Below, piece by piece: positions 1 to 10,974 of a stretch of DNA of 64,000 nt. The stretch is from Rhizophagus irregularis. Its lineage: Eukaryota; Glomeromycota; Glomeromycetes; Glomerales; Glomeraceae. Position 1 is the stretch's first letter, and each line of letters starts with the position of its first letter. Both the position numbers and the translations under genes were made by a program. The notes under the pieces were generated by a model. That model had not been told where the DNA came from. It ran no database searches and worked only from the letters and a program-made list of their open reading frames with translations. The DNA lies in the NCBI RefSeq assembly GCF_026210795.1, contig NC_089456.1:1366501-1430500 (forward strand), written 5' to 3'.

Positions 1-337
1 TCAAGTATTCAATATTTTCAAATCTATCATATTCAATCCATTCTAAAATTTCCCTATGATTTTCAGACTTAAGTTGTGTTTGTTGAATAAACTTATCAAT
101 TTTATGATTTCCACTAGTCCAATTTTTAAAATTTTGTTGAAATTTACATTGACACCAATAACTAGAAGCTCTAGGTTGCTTACATTCTTTGCATAAACCA
201 TTTGTTTTATAACGTTCTTTTAATTCTTCATTTAATATTAACTTATCAATTAACAAACTTTCTTCTTCATATAGGCCCCAACGGTCAAAATCTTTTATTT
301 GCTCAAATACATCATCAGTAAGCATAAATTCTTCCAT
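1..337 (-). CDS. Protein kinase family gene, 5' part only (runs off the left edge)
   Basis: The minus strand is open from an ATG at 337 to base 1, about 112 codons, with no stop. The product starts MEEFMLTDDVF and then has a compact cysteine module, CKEC followed 11 residues later by CQC, then the block NWTSGNHKIDKFIQ and EWIEYDRFENI. I know this order (zinc-ribbon-like cysteines, WTSGN..ID.FI, then the start of a TKL kinase N-lobe) from the expanded kinase family of Glomeromycota. The kinase domain itself would lie left of the window, so activity cannot be judged. The ATG is chosen because it is the first in frame. The same module recurs in the four units at 8.7-13.7 kb. Confidence 0.8.
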   Translation of the reverse strand, partial: MEEFMLTDDVFEQIKDFDRWGLYEEESLLIDKLILNEELKERYKTNGLCKECKQPRASSYWCQCKFQQNFKNWTSGNHKIDKFIQQTQLKSENHREILEWIEYDRFENIEYL

Positions 338-1660
338 ATTGTTATGTCTAAACAGAATAAAAAAGATTTTTTTATTATTTTTTTTTTAAAAAAAAAGGGG
401 GCCTTTTAAAACGTACAACAGCGATTGACAAAATTTTATTTTTATTTGGGTCAAACCAATAGTGTTCAAGAAGTCGGCTGATGATCACAAAAATCACAGA
501 TTATTATGAAATTTCCTTTTTTATAAATCCCAAACCTAAAATACTTGTTTCACAAAAAAAAAAATCTTTGTCGATCATCCAACACCAAAATATTATTTGT
601 TAGTAAAATTATACTACAGTATATAGGTACTTTATTGAAAAATATAGTACAGTCAATCAATATCATTATAAGTAACAACGTGTATTAAAATTTAAAAATT
701 ATGATAAATCAAAAAGATGTATTATCCAATTAGTTTAGTTTGTTTTAAATTCTATACAAAACTAAAAGAAATATTTTATCATTATTATATAAAGGAAATT
801 CGTATTAACAAATGGAATTCAGTTATAATATAATTCATTATTAATAATTAATAATTATAAAAATTTCAATCTGCTTGTAAATAAAAAAAAAATAATTATT
901 ATGACAAAACAATAAATTATTAAAAATTCATCTATTTTAACATTAATAACATAAAATTTTATTTTTAAAACAATTTTGGTATTTAATGACATACTAAATA
1001 TTTTCTTAAAATCAAAAATATAATAATTTAAAATAACGTCAAAAGTAGTTACGCTCAAAGATACTGTAAAATATGACAGTAAGCTTTAACAACTAGATTT
1101 AATGTTCTGAAAAAATAAAATTTAAAGTATTAATTGAAAGATAAACTGATTAGTAATCAATTATTGCTAAAAAAAAGAAGGTAAAAATTCTGAGTTACTT
1201 CTGTATCATATGCAGATCCCTGACCGAACCTAAAGAAAAAAAAAATGAAGAAAACGAATAATTATTTATTAAGCTCACTGCTCTAGTTATTATTTGCGCT
1301 ATATTATCATGACATAAAAAAATATATATGTACTTACATAAATATTTTCTTTATACTAGTAACAGTAGTATTACGTTTTGGAAAACAAATAATATATTAA
1401 TTTTCTAACAATAGAAAAAAAAATACATCGAATAAAAGCTATATTCTAACCAATTACTGTGATCACAAACAAAATTTATTGGCCACAAATTTTAGTGTAA
1501 CCGACAAAATATCCCGTTCAACACATTGCGATGTTATTTCAAATATTCATATAGTATTCATATAAGCTATTAAATAGGATATATATTAAATATACTATAT
1601 ACTACTTCAAATATTAGTTGGAGTAAATAGTCAATTAAATGATTCCCTTAAGTCAAGTGT
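338..1660. other. AT-rich intergenic stretch, nothing recognised
   Basis: Long A/T runs and short chance reading frames only; no splice-site-supported coding segment, TIR or RNA gene seen. The first part must include the promoter of the minus-strand kinase gene, but I see no clear TATA motif. Confidence 0.5.
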
Positions 1661-1664
1661 ATTA

Positions 1665-1800
1665 GGCCGTCATAATGCCACTCCCATTGATAATAAATTG
1701 TATATTTTGAGTGGTAGTAATTTAGGTGGAAAGGCTTTTATCTTGATGTTTCTGATTCATTTAATACTCATAGAAACCCAAATTAGACTTTCTGAAAAAT
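1665..1800 (+). pseudogene. Kelch-repeat protein relic
   Basis: Plus-strand translation from about 1665 gives GRHNATPIDNKLYILSGSN, which looks like a Kelch blade (usual form: G.R..H.A....NKLY..GG). After one base of frameshift near 1735 the neighbouring frame continues as FYLDVSDSFNTHRNPN and then stops. Kelch blades form beta-propellers that bind partner proteins. Only about one blade is visible, there is no start, and the frame is broken, so this is a relic. The blade resemblance is by eye. Confidence 0.45.
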
Positions 1801-1810
1801 TACATAAAAA

Positions 1811-4684
1811 GAAAAAGAGTCACTAAACAAATCGATTAATCAAAATTTGAATGACCTTAATTATACAGTCTCGTAAGTATTTACAATACAATACTTTGTT
1901 ATTAAATTTCTAATTTCACCTAACAATTTCCTATTTATCTATAGAAAGTAAGATTTAGTACTAATACCAATTAATACATGTTTTTCTTCAGTTTACCAAC
2001 AGGAAACCGGCGATAAAGAGTTTCTGAGCACATTGTAAGACTAGCTAATTACCGAGAGAACTAGCAATTATAAGAATAGAATCCTTATTATTTAATAAAA
2101 AGGATGTACGGGTCAAATGATCAATATCCACAGAACTATACTGAGGTCGTTCTAACTCAATTGAAATTTAATTTATAGTCCGAGATTGATTTTGTGAATC
2201 AAATGATTTATCATTCCATTGAATAAATTATGGAAGCCAAACCAAAAAAAAATTATTATTTTCGGTAACTGAAAATAAAATACTGATTAAAAAAAATTAT
2301 TTTTTCGGTATAAACTGAAAAAAAAAAATAGCTTAAAAAAATAATTTTCAATATTGAAAAAAACAAAAATAAAAAAAATAATTAAAAATTTATTTTCGGT
2401 TTGGAAAGAAAATAAAAGTAAATCAAAAAATTTGAAAAATAAAATACTTTTTTCATTAGTAGTATTATAAAAAAAATTCCTCATAGATTGACAGCGGACA
2501 ACCAACAAAATTATTCTAACCATAATAAAACAGAATAGATCAGGCGTGGGTTTTCATATTACACAATTCTAGTGTTCCTATTTTATATAAAAAATCCATA
2601 AAACTATTGAATTAATGATGTAAATTATTACCGTATTCAGGATCAATCTCAATAAAATATAAAAATTATTAAATACACTAACTTCACATACGATATATAA
2701 AAATTTATTTACTATATGTTTCGTAAATTTTATTAAAGAACCATTCAAAAAATGTTTTTTGACAAATGTAAAGCAAATCATGATTCGCGTAGAACACTAT
2801 TCAAAAATATTTTTATTGAATTAAACGAAAAATTATTTGATTTTTAAATTATAGGTCTAGTCGTAGAATATCGCCTTTTTTCATCCCTATTTTGAATATC
2901 TTGAGACTGTTATTGAATGCCATTTTGAAGTAACGATATCCATTTTGAACTTTGTATATAAAACAATTTTTTTCACCCTATAAAAAATTTTAAGTTATTT
3001 CTGTAAAAACTCTGTAAAAATAGCCTTTCACGGATTCATTCACATAAAATGAGATATAAGGTTATTAATTATAAGCCTTTTACGAAAAAAAAATGGAATA
3101 TAAAAAATGGATCAACTTTTTTTAGGGGTCATTTTTATAAATAATATAATAATTTGAAAGACATTGTCAAATTTAGGTAATTACATAATAGGGTTTTTTA
3201 AAAAAATAATTAAATCATTTATTAGTATATTAATTAACAGACACTATTACGCAAGCAGTTAATTAATCGAATCAGAATTGATTTTATTGGTTATCAAATA
3301 CTATATAATTAATATGTTTAAAATATGAATCATAATTAGTATTTACCCAGCAATAAAATTTTTATTGTAATCGGGTTTAGACATGAGTCAATTGAGTCAT
3401 CAATATAATAAGTCATCTTTTGTGGATGACGATGTATTACATGTATAATATTTTTATTTGTACATACTACATCGTACATTATGATTATGATACTTATTTA
3501 CTTATTTTTTCATTCTATTTCTGCAATGTGAGCCATATTTATTCATTCTTACGTGGATCACATCGTATGTTAAATACATCATGATACTTATTTTTTCACT
3601 AGTTTGTTCTAGATTAATATAAAAAAATATTATATTACCATGCAATATAATACAGTAATAGGTAAATATGTCATGTTGAGTCATAAAAGCGTTTTATGTT
3701 CGCATGAGAATTCTCAAATATTCTGGTAAAAATGGTGTGTTCATACCGAGTCATAAAAGATCTTTGTTTATGATTGATGGTTCAACATGAGTAAAATCTC
3801 ATAGAAAATATATTCCATAAAACTATAAAATCACCTTTTTCGCACTCAAAAAAATCCACTTTTTATATACAAAAAATAATCATACAAAAAATAACCATAC
3901 ATACAAAAATACAAATACAACCGACTGACAGTAGTTTATAATTGTGATATATTTGTTTTTAACACGAAATTCAACACGAAATTCAACTGCGGATCACTAA
4001 CATCGAAAAATATAAGGATTTAAGGCAAGTATTTCCGTTGTATGGTTCTACTTGCTTTATGGGCGTGCGTCATTTTTAAGTGTTATGACATAGGGGTTTA
4101 TGTGTTCGTAGTACGTACCATATGCTACAGGCTAGTAGTCATCTGCTTTGTGCACAAAGTCGTAACTACAATGATGCCATATAGGTGGTCCCACAAGCTG
4201 ACTCATATGGGAGGGCAGGCCGTGGTGCCCGTGGAAGTGACACATATTTCTATGTTATGTGCATACTTGATTATTGATATATGCTAACATAATATTTTAT
4301 ATTTTATCTTTAGTAATTAGGGAATTATTACTGCACTTTTAATTTTGAAATCATCTTTTGAGAACATTTAACAGAGCGTTTCTTTTCCTATCATCATCAA
4401 AATGTAAATAAACAACAATCATTAATATTATAAATTTGTTCATTATTAAAAAATATACATTCTTTATTTTAAGATTTGCTAATACTGTATATTCAATATA
4501 TTCAATATAATTAATTACGTTACTAGTAGTCAAATAAATTTTTTAAATCTATTTTAATGAATAAATAATTTTTTTTTACATTTATTGATTAGCTTTATTG
4601 ATAATATATGAATCATTACAAATAATAAAATTAGGTTTTTATACTTAAATAGACTATAAATTAACTCGTGACTGATTTAATATC
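1811..4684. other. AT-rich intergenic stretch
   Basis: No convincing coding exon. Around 2240-2400 short hairpins of the type TTTTCGGT..ACTGAAAA recur in A/T runs. At about 4040-4255 there is a patch clearly richer in G and C than its surroundings; it can be read as a short open frame but resembles nothing I know. Confidence 0.4.
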
Positions 4685-4792
4685 CCAATATTATTAAATA
4701 ATTTTTTAAATGAAAAATTAAGTTAATTTAAATTATATGTAAATATTATAACAATAAGCATAATAATGACTTATAACTTATCAACTATACAT
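4685..4792 (-). repeat. Solitary relic of the 100-bp intron-like array unit
   Basis: This segment closely matches the unit amplified at 37.9-42.75 kb: TATTATTAAATAATTTTTTA, then TTTAAATTATATGTAAATAT and a CTTATAACTTA end. Here the donor is decayed: the minus strand reads TAG-TTG-ATAAGT where array units read TAG-NNN-GTAAGT. It lies 33 kb from the array, outside any recognised gene, so the unit has existed as a dispersed element or was copied out of the array. Confidence 0.6.
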
Positions 4793-5405
4793 GTGATTTC
4801 GGATAATTCACTTTCGGTATCATAAAAAGTTATTGAACTTTATTATTATTTTTTTTTTTTACAAATAAAATTTTGATAATATAGTTTTGAATCAATATTC
4901 TGTGATGTGCGATATTTTAACTTTATGTTCTTTGTGTTTCTAATATAATTATTCCATTACATTGTATTCTTATTAAAACTCTTCCAGGTTCTTGCTTATA
5001 GTTTTCGGATTTTTAGCACTATAATGTCTTTTCATTTTCTTTAATGATTTCCGTAAATGTCGTTTTTGTTCATTAAGTTAAATAAGAGTTTATAAATAGT
5101 GAAGAAAAAGAAAATCTTTGATGTCATTGATATACCATAATACATAATTTGATTTATATTATTATAGACAAATATTTATTACAACGATTTTTCATAATGA
5201 TATTTTATTTATTAATAAATCAGAGGAAATTGGTAGCGTTATCGTCAAATAATATTTAATGCATCAAAAAAAACAACTTATATTACATTTTTTTTAGTGA
5301 CATTGACATTTAACACTTGTTTGCCAACTAATTAAGAATATTTTTTTTTAATATTGAAAAATCATGTTATCAATAGTTTTTAGTTTTACAACATTATTTA
5401 CCGTT

Positions 5406-5524
5406 GTAACACCAACAATTTTATAATTAAAATTATACCCACGTGACTGGTGGCATTTGGGTGTGATGCCAGTGATGAATATTTTTAGGTCACGTGGGTA
5501 GAAAATTCAGTTTGTTGGTGTTAC
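5406..5524. repeat. Inverted-repeat (MITE-like) element with paired CACGTG boxes
   Basis: The ends are perfect 13-base inverted repeats, GTAACACCAACAA (5406-5418) and its complement (5512-5524). Inside lie a second pair, ACCCACGTGAC and GTCACGTGGGT, so the element carries two CACGTG boxes in mirror orientation. I see no clear target-site duplication. It lies 210-330 bp upstream of the F-box start codon and about 30 bp upstream of a TATA-like box, so it is either a tiny MITE or a palindromic promoter element; CACGTG is the classical core bound by bHLH factors. Confidence 0.6.
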
Positions 5525-5550
5525 TATTTGATGTCGATCATTTGGCTGGG

Positions 5551-5557
5551 TATAAAA
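5551..5557 (+). promoter_or_regulatory. TATA-like box of the F-box gene
   Basis: TATAAAA lies 177 bases upstream of the ATG, just downstream of the CACGTG inverted repeat and upstream of a C/T-rich stretch before the start codon. The assignment rests on motif and position only. Confidence 0.4.
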
Positions 5558-5733
5558 TATGCCCAAATACCCAAATGCAGTAATTTGCGCCTAATTATTG
5601 AAACATGTTACACACAATTAATTGACATTAATTGTGCGACAATATCGGTAATTTACTCCGAAAATTGATATAATTTACCCAGTTCGGCGTTAATAATAAA
5701 TTTCCCCTTTTCACTTTTACTTTCAATTACAAT

Positions 5734-7329
5734 ATGTCATATTCAAAAGTATTTTCAGGGGATTTACCTGAATTAACATATGAAATTATAAAATATTTTC
5801 AGAATGATATTTCAACTTTACATTCATGCATTTTAGTTAACAGATTATGGTGTCGTTTAGCAATTCCATTATTATGGGAAAATCCATTTTCATTTCGTAC
5901 CGGAAATTATAATTTTATTGAAATTTACTTACACAATTTGAATAATGATTTAAAATCAAGATTAAATGAATACAAAATTAATGATAATTCATTACCTTTG
6001 AATACACTGTTCAATTATCCTAGGTTGTTAAAATATTTGAATACTTTTAATATTGATTCTTGTGTTGAGATATGGTTTGAAGTTGCTGTCAGGACATCAA
6101 AACCAGGAAATAGATATTTTTTGAAAGATTTAAGTAGTTATTCAGTATCTGATTTTAAAAGATTGATTAATATATCATTATTTAAAATATTTATTGAAAA
6201 TGAAGTAAATTTACGTACTCTTGAAATTGAGATCCCAAATATTTATAGTAGTAAATATCTTAATTATATTCTTGAAATAATTTTACAAAATACAAATTTC
6301 ATTCACAATATTAGAAATTTAAATCTTTATATTATCAAGTCATCTAACGTTTCAGATGACAATATTAATAATGAATATGAGTTAATTGAGAATCGTGTAT
6401 CACAAATTATTAATTTACATCAAAATACCAAAAAAATTTTATTAAGTAATGATAATATTCCTTTATTTCAATCATTATTATTATCAAAACATTCTAATTG
6501 TTCAAATACCTTAAATACAATTATATTTTATTATGCCAATCTTAATGGTATGATCAATCTAGATAAAATATTTAAACAATTAAATGTTTTGGAATCTGTT
6601 CATATAATTTATTGTTATTCTTTAAATACTCGTTTTATTCAACAAATTATTAATTTAACTAAACCGATTAAATTAAAATCTTTATTTATAAATGATTTAT
6701 CCCAGGTTGATAAATCATTACCATTATTAATACAGAAATATGGTGATTATTTAGAAAATTTTGGGTTTGTACTTGGAGATCTATCACAAAAGCAACAATT
6801 AGGGGAATTAATTATAAAATATTGTAAAAATATAAAATTTATTGATTTCTATGAATTTGAAAGTAATCATCAAATAATAACCAATTATATTGAAAATATT
6901 AGACAAAATCTTAATTATCTTTCAATCAAGATAGTATATGAAGATCCAAATGGTAATGGTGAACGTAGTTCAACCTTATTACAAAATTTAGGACAAACTC
7001 TCCCTTCTAAACTTGAATACTTAAGTTTGACTCTCAGAATTAAAGAAAATGATTTTAGAGTATTCTTGGAAAATTCTCAAAATATTTTTATTAATAAATT
7101 GAAAATAATGCAAGATGATAGTTATAGTAATATCTTACATTGTATAAAGGAATATATTATGAAGGAGAAAAGAGTCAACTATTTGGCTATTAGTAATCAT
7201 AGAGGGGATGATTTGTATTTCTTTAAAGATGAAGTGAAGGAATTTAATTTATATAATATTAAAGTTCTAAATTTTTATGATTTAGCTTTAGCTTATAATG
7301 CTTATAACTTAGTAAGAAAAATTGATTGA
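5734..7329 (+). CDS. F-box protein, single exon
   Basis: Single exon of 531 codons ending in TGA. Residues about 10-50 (LPELTYEIIKYF, then LHSCILVNRLWCRLAIPLLW) match the fungal F-box pattern, with the conserved LVNR.WC.LA.P.LW core. F-box proteins bind Skp1 and deliver substrates to SCF ubiquitin ligases. The remaining 480 residues are Asn/Ile/Leu-rich with irregular leucine-repeat-like stretches (for example LESVHIIYCYSLN) but no sharp LRR consensus, so the substrate-binding part is unidentified. The ATG is the first in frame and follows a TATA-like box. No introns or damage are seen. Arbuscular mycorrhizal fungi carry very many such genes, so this one cannot be named individually. Confidence 0.85.
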   Translation: MSYSKVFSGDLPELTYEIIKYFQNDISTLHSCILVNRLWCRLAIPLLWENPFSFRTGNYNFIEIYLHNLNNDLKSRLNEYKINDNSLPLNTLFNYPRLLKYLNTFNIDSCVEIWFEVAVRTSKPGNRYFLKDLSSYSVSDFKRLINISLFKIFIENEVNLRTLEIEIPNIYSSKYLNYILEIILQNTNFIHNIRNLNLYIIKSSNVSDDNINNEYELIENRVSQIINLHQNTKKILLSNDNIPLFQSLLLSKHSNCSNTLNTIIFYYANLNGMINLDKIFKQLNVLESVHIIYCYSLNTRFIQQIINLTKPIKLKSLFINDLSQVDKSLPLLIQKYGDYLENFGFVLGDLSQKQQLGELIIKYCKNIKFIDFYEFESNHQIITNYIENIRQNLNYLSIKIVYEDPNGNGERSSTLLQNLGQTLPSKLEYLSLTLRIKENDFRVFLENSQNIFINKLKIMQDDSYSNILHCIKEYIMKEKRVNYLAISNHRGDDLYFFKDEVKEFNLYNIKVLNFYDLALAYNAYNLVRKID

Positions 7330-8735
7330 TTATTTATATAAAATGAATATTATATATTATTTGTATGTTATTACAATTAAACAATTATTAGAGTTGTTTT
7401 TTAAACTTATTTATTCTAAAATTATTTCTTTATTATGAGATTTATTGAGAAAATTTTTTTTTATTCATGAAAATTTTTATCATTATTATTATGAGCCTGT
7501 TTGGTATATGATTGGTATAAAAATAAAATGCTACTACAAAGTTGTATGAATTTAATAAAATAAAAAAAAGTGCATTTATTATTTAAAATATTATATGTAC
7601 AATATCTTTAAAATGATCTCGCGGGTTTTATTCAACTAGTACATTGATTTCATTAATTTATTTCGAGTTCACTGATTTATCCCATTGTTCCGTTCCAGAT
7701 TAATAGAAAAAATAGGAAGTGGTTGGAGGCGTGATGCAATGTGCTAAATAACCTACCTAAGCACCTTAACCTAAACCTTATATATTATTGAGAGGAAATC
7801 ACGGCATCCGATCATAATGGGATAAATTAATAAATCGGTTTATCTCGATTTATGATACGATGATTAAGCGATATGCATAAAATCATAGTATAGTCGGATC
7901 CATAATAACGCATCCAATAAAATTTGTTTATTTTAAAATAAAATAATTGTTTTTTTGGTATGTATATTTAGTAAAATCTTAACATAATTTGGTATTTATT
8001 AACCTAAATTATAAAATGACGTTGAGATTATTTCAATTGAATATCTAGATCAAAAGTTATTAGCTTCCAAAGTTCAAGTACTTTATTAATATAAGGAAGG
8101 ATTTGAAACATATAATTCTGGCCAGAATTTCTAAAATTCTATAATGTGGGCCAGATTAAAGATATGTATCATTACACAAATAACTTGTATTTAAGTTACA
8201 AAAAATTTTTTATACATTGTTAATCTTAATTTTTTTACTTTTATATCTTAAGTGCAAGCTGATTATACATTAAAAAATATAAATCACATCGGGCTGTTTC
8301 AAATTTTATTTTTGAAAATATTGAAGAATTAATAAATAAATATTTTGCCTGCATTAATAAGTATATTTATATTAACTTTACGTATTTGAATTTTAACCAA
8401 TCACAAATCATTATTGTTGTGATCACGTGATTTTTTTAAAAACTTCAATTTGAAACATTTATAAATTAGTTGATGTCTTATTGTGGGTTCAACCGTACAT
8501 ACGACTGATCTAAGCTAGTTCAATAATGTAGAATAAAAAAAATTAAGTATAACCCTATAAAAATACATAATGAACTAAATATGACTATGGTGATTTATTC
8601 CTAGAATTAAACTTATAAAAAAATTATACATATACTAACAAAAAAAAATAAGTTTACAAAAAAAAAACTGTTATTCCAAGTCGTTATTATTTACCAAAAC
8701 ATCTAATTATAGTATTGGAAATATTAGTATTATTA
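7330..8735. other. Intergenic stretch with a probable decayed MITE
   Basis: No gene seen. A pair of GGCC motifs (AATTCTGGCCAGAATT at about 8121 and GGGCCAGATT at about 8147) and a GATCACGTGAT palindrome at 8421-8431 match the internal modules of MITEs elsewhere in the window, so a degraded insertion is likely around 8.1-8.45 kb. ATTTATCCCATT and its complement at about 7675 and 7820 form a weak foldback. Confidence 0.4.
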
Positions 8736-10285
8736 CTACAAATAAATCATTACTTTATTAATAATAGAAAAAAATACTATACCATTAGATAGTGATGAAC
8801 TTGCAACTCCTAATTCACATAATTGAGAATCTATAATATTATTTAATAATTAATAATTTTTTTAGAAAAAAAAAAAATAAACGAAAATGGTAATATTTAA
8901 GTTAATTATTACTAACCTCCATTTTCTTCTTCATCAAGATATGAAGTAATTACAGATGAATTGACAGGTTTTGGTAAGTTACTAAATGAAAACGCTCTAC
9001 TGGCATATATAGCATCAGGATTAGCTTTATATGAAGTTACAATATTTGCTATTTCTTTATCAGCTTCTTCAAATATAGCTTTTATATCTTTTCCTCCATA
9101 TTCCCTTTTTTCTACTTTATACCCTCTAATTGCACCATACCAAAGCTTTAATGTATCATGTAGTTCATTAGATGTTGGTCTTTCACCTGGGTTAGCATTC
9201 ATGCATTTATAAGATAATTTCTTGTAAATATCAGGGGTTCCCTTTCCAAATTCAGGTCTATGACCATTACATATTTCTAATGCCAAATTAAAATCATGTT
9301 TTCTATTATGAAAAGGTGGTTTCCCAGACGACAACTCAGCCATAATTACACCAAAACTATAAATATCAGATGATGAAGTATATGGCTTTTCATCCAAGAC
9401 TTCTGGAGCAATATATGGCAATACTCCATATATTTTATAATTTGATTTTTGTTCACTCGCTGGTCCGGATAATCCAAAATCTGTGATATAAGAATCTGTT
9501 ATTCCAAATTTTGTATTTTGTAATAAATTTCCACTATGAAAGTCTTTATGAAAATAGCCTAGCTTATGTGCATTTTGGAGATTATATATTAAATCATATA
9601 AACATTTAATTTTGTCTTTCCATAAAATATTTTTAAAATTTTTTGAAAGAACATTTCCCAAAGCTCCCTTATTTGCAAACTGTAAAATCATCATAAAATC
9701 ATTGGTTTCTGGATCCTTAGTCATCCCATAAAAATTTAAAGTATAAGGACTTTTTAAGTAAAGTTCCCAATGTATTTTGAGCTATTGATATAAAAAATTT
9801 AATTAGATTAATAATATATATATATACTGTATATATGTATAAATGATAAAATATTTATATAATTACAAAAATATACAGTACCTCATTAAGATATTTAGCC
9901 GACATATTCTGTGATTCATTTAGCTTTTTCAAAGCGACTTTTATAGGTTCAGATTCTAATTTTTCCCAACTTCCATCATCCTGTTTTTTATAAGATGGCT
10001 TACCATCTGTCCATATTGCAGAATATACTTTAGCAAATCCACCTTCACCAATTTGTTTCATGTTTGTAAATCTATCAAAAGATACCCATTCGAGAAATGT
10101 AGGATTTTTATTTTTATTTCTTGCATTATAAATTGTATCTTTTATAAACCTATCAATATCATGGTTACCACTGGTCCATCCTTCTAGTATGCAAAAAGGA
10201 TCACATTTTTTACACCATAATTCTTTATTAAGTGATTTATTACAATAAGAACACCCTTTGTAATTAATATTATAAAATTTAGTAT
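8736..10285 (-). CDS. Kinase unit A (last of four tandem units; catalytically complete)
   Basis: Proposed exons: 9882-10285, 8917-9781 and 8736-8830 (introns of 100 and 86 bp, GT-AG). The first exon carries the cysteine module (CSYC..WCKKC), GW(T)SGNHDIDRFI and the N-lobe: glycine loop IGEGGFAKVY and VALKKL. Exon 2 carries HKDFHSGN (catalytic Asp), ITDFGLSG, YIAPEVL and SFGVIMAELSSG. All key TKL kinase residues are present, so an active Ser/Thr-type kinase is predicted. The last exon, joined at GGAG|GTTAGT in phase 1, adds about 31 codons; without that splice the frame stops at 8912. The unit begins at a phase-1 acceptor, not at an ATG, and the frame is continuous with unit B upstream, so it probably is the 3' part of one multi-kinase gene. 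Confidence 0.75.
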
Positions 10286-10336
10286 CTATTTTCGTTACAG
10301 AAAAATATAAATAAATAAAAATAAATAAATACATAC

Positions 10337-10897
10337 TCTTATATGCCATAATCAACATTAATTCATTAGTTTTTAGATCTCTAGTTATCCCATAAAATCT
10401 TAAGGAGTCTGGCTTATGATTCCAATCTACCTTTATCTATTATATTATAATTTAATCAATAAATAAAACAACGTAATTTAAAGATAATATATTAAAAAAA
10501 TATACCTTCTTTAAATAGTCCGCTATCATATTTTGTGATCCTTTTAACTTTGTCAATGCAACTTCTATGGATTCAGGTTCTAATTTTTCACAATTTCCAT
10601 CATGATATTTTTTATAAGACGAATGACCATCAATCCATGTAGCAATATATTCATCGTTAGATGAGTCAATTTGTTTTATATCTGTTAATCTATTAAATGG
10701 TACCCATTCAAGAAATAAAGAATTTTCATTTTTATTTATTGCGTTATAAATTGCATCTATTATGAGCTTATCAATATCACGATTTCCGCTGGTCCAACCT
10801 TCTAGCATGGGATAAAGATCACATTTTTCACACCATAATTCTTCATTAATATAAGGTTCATTGCAATAAATACACACTCCATAATTAGTATTGTAAT
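10337..10897 (-). CDS. Kinase unit B: truncated, degenerate N-lobe fused to unit A
   Basis: Exons 10506-10897 and 10337-10436, intron 69 bp. It has the cysteine module (CIYC..WCEKC) and WTSGNRDIDKLI, but the glycine loop is lost (IDSSNDEYIATW) and the VALK lysine is replaced (VALTKL). The second exon starts IKVDWNHKPDSL and breaks off at the kinase hinge (ELMLIMAYK), where other units continue into the C-lobe. The next sequence is a 51-bp stretch with GTATGT and TAG ends, then the cysteine module of unit A. Because 51 is divisible by three and contains no stop, the B-A fusion stays in frame whether or not that intron is removed. Unit B cannot be a kinase; it can only be an N-terminal extension or a dead repeat. 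Confidence 0.65.
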
Positions 10898-10974
10898 CTT
10901 TTTTTAAATGAAGTATTGATTAGTAGAAATATAGTATTATAGAAGAAATCAAAATAAATATAAAAAATAATTAC

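Noticed and set aside
9855-10358. A kinase N-terminus with a signal peptide or membrane anchor (MLIMAYKSMYLFIFIYLY)
   Set aside because: The first residues are the hinge of kinase unit B, and the hydrophobic part coincides with a 51-base segment with GTATGT and TAG ends; neither is a genuine gene start.
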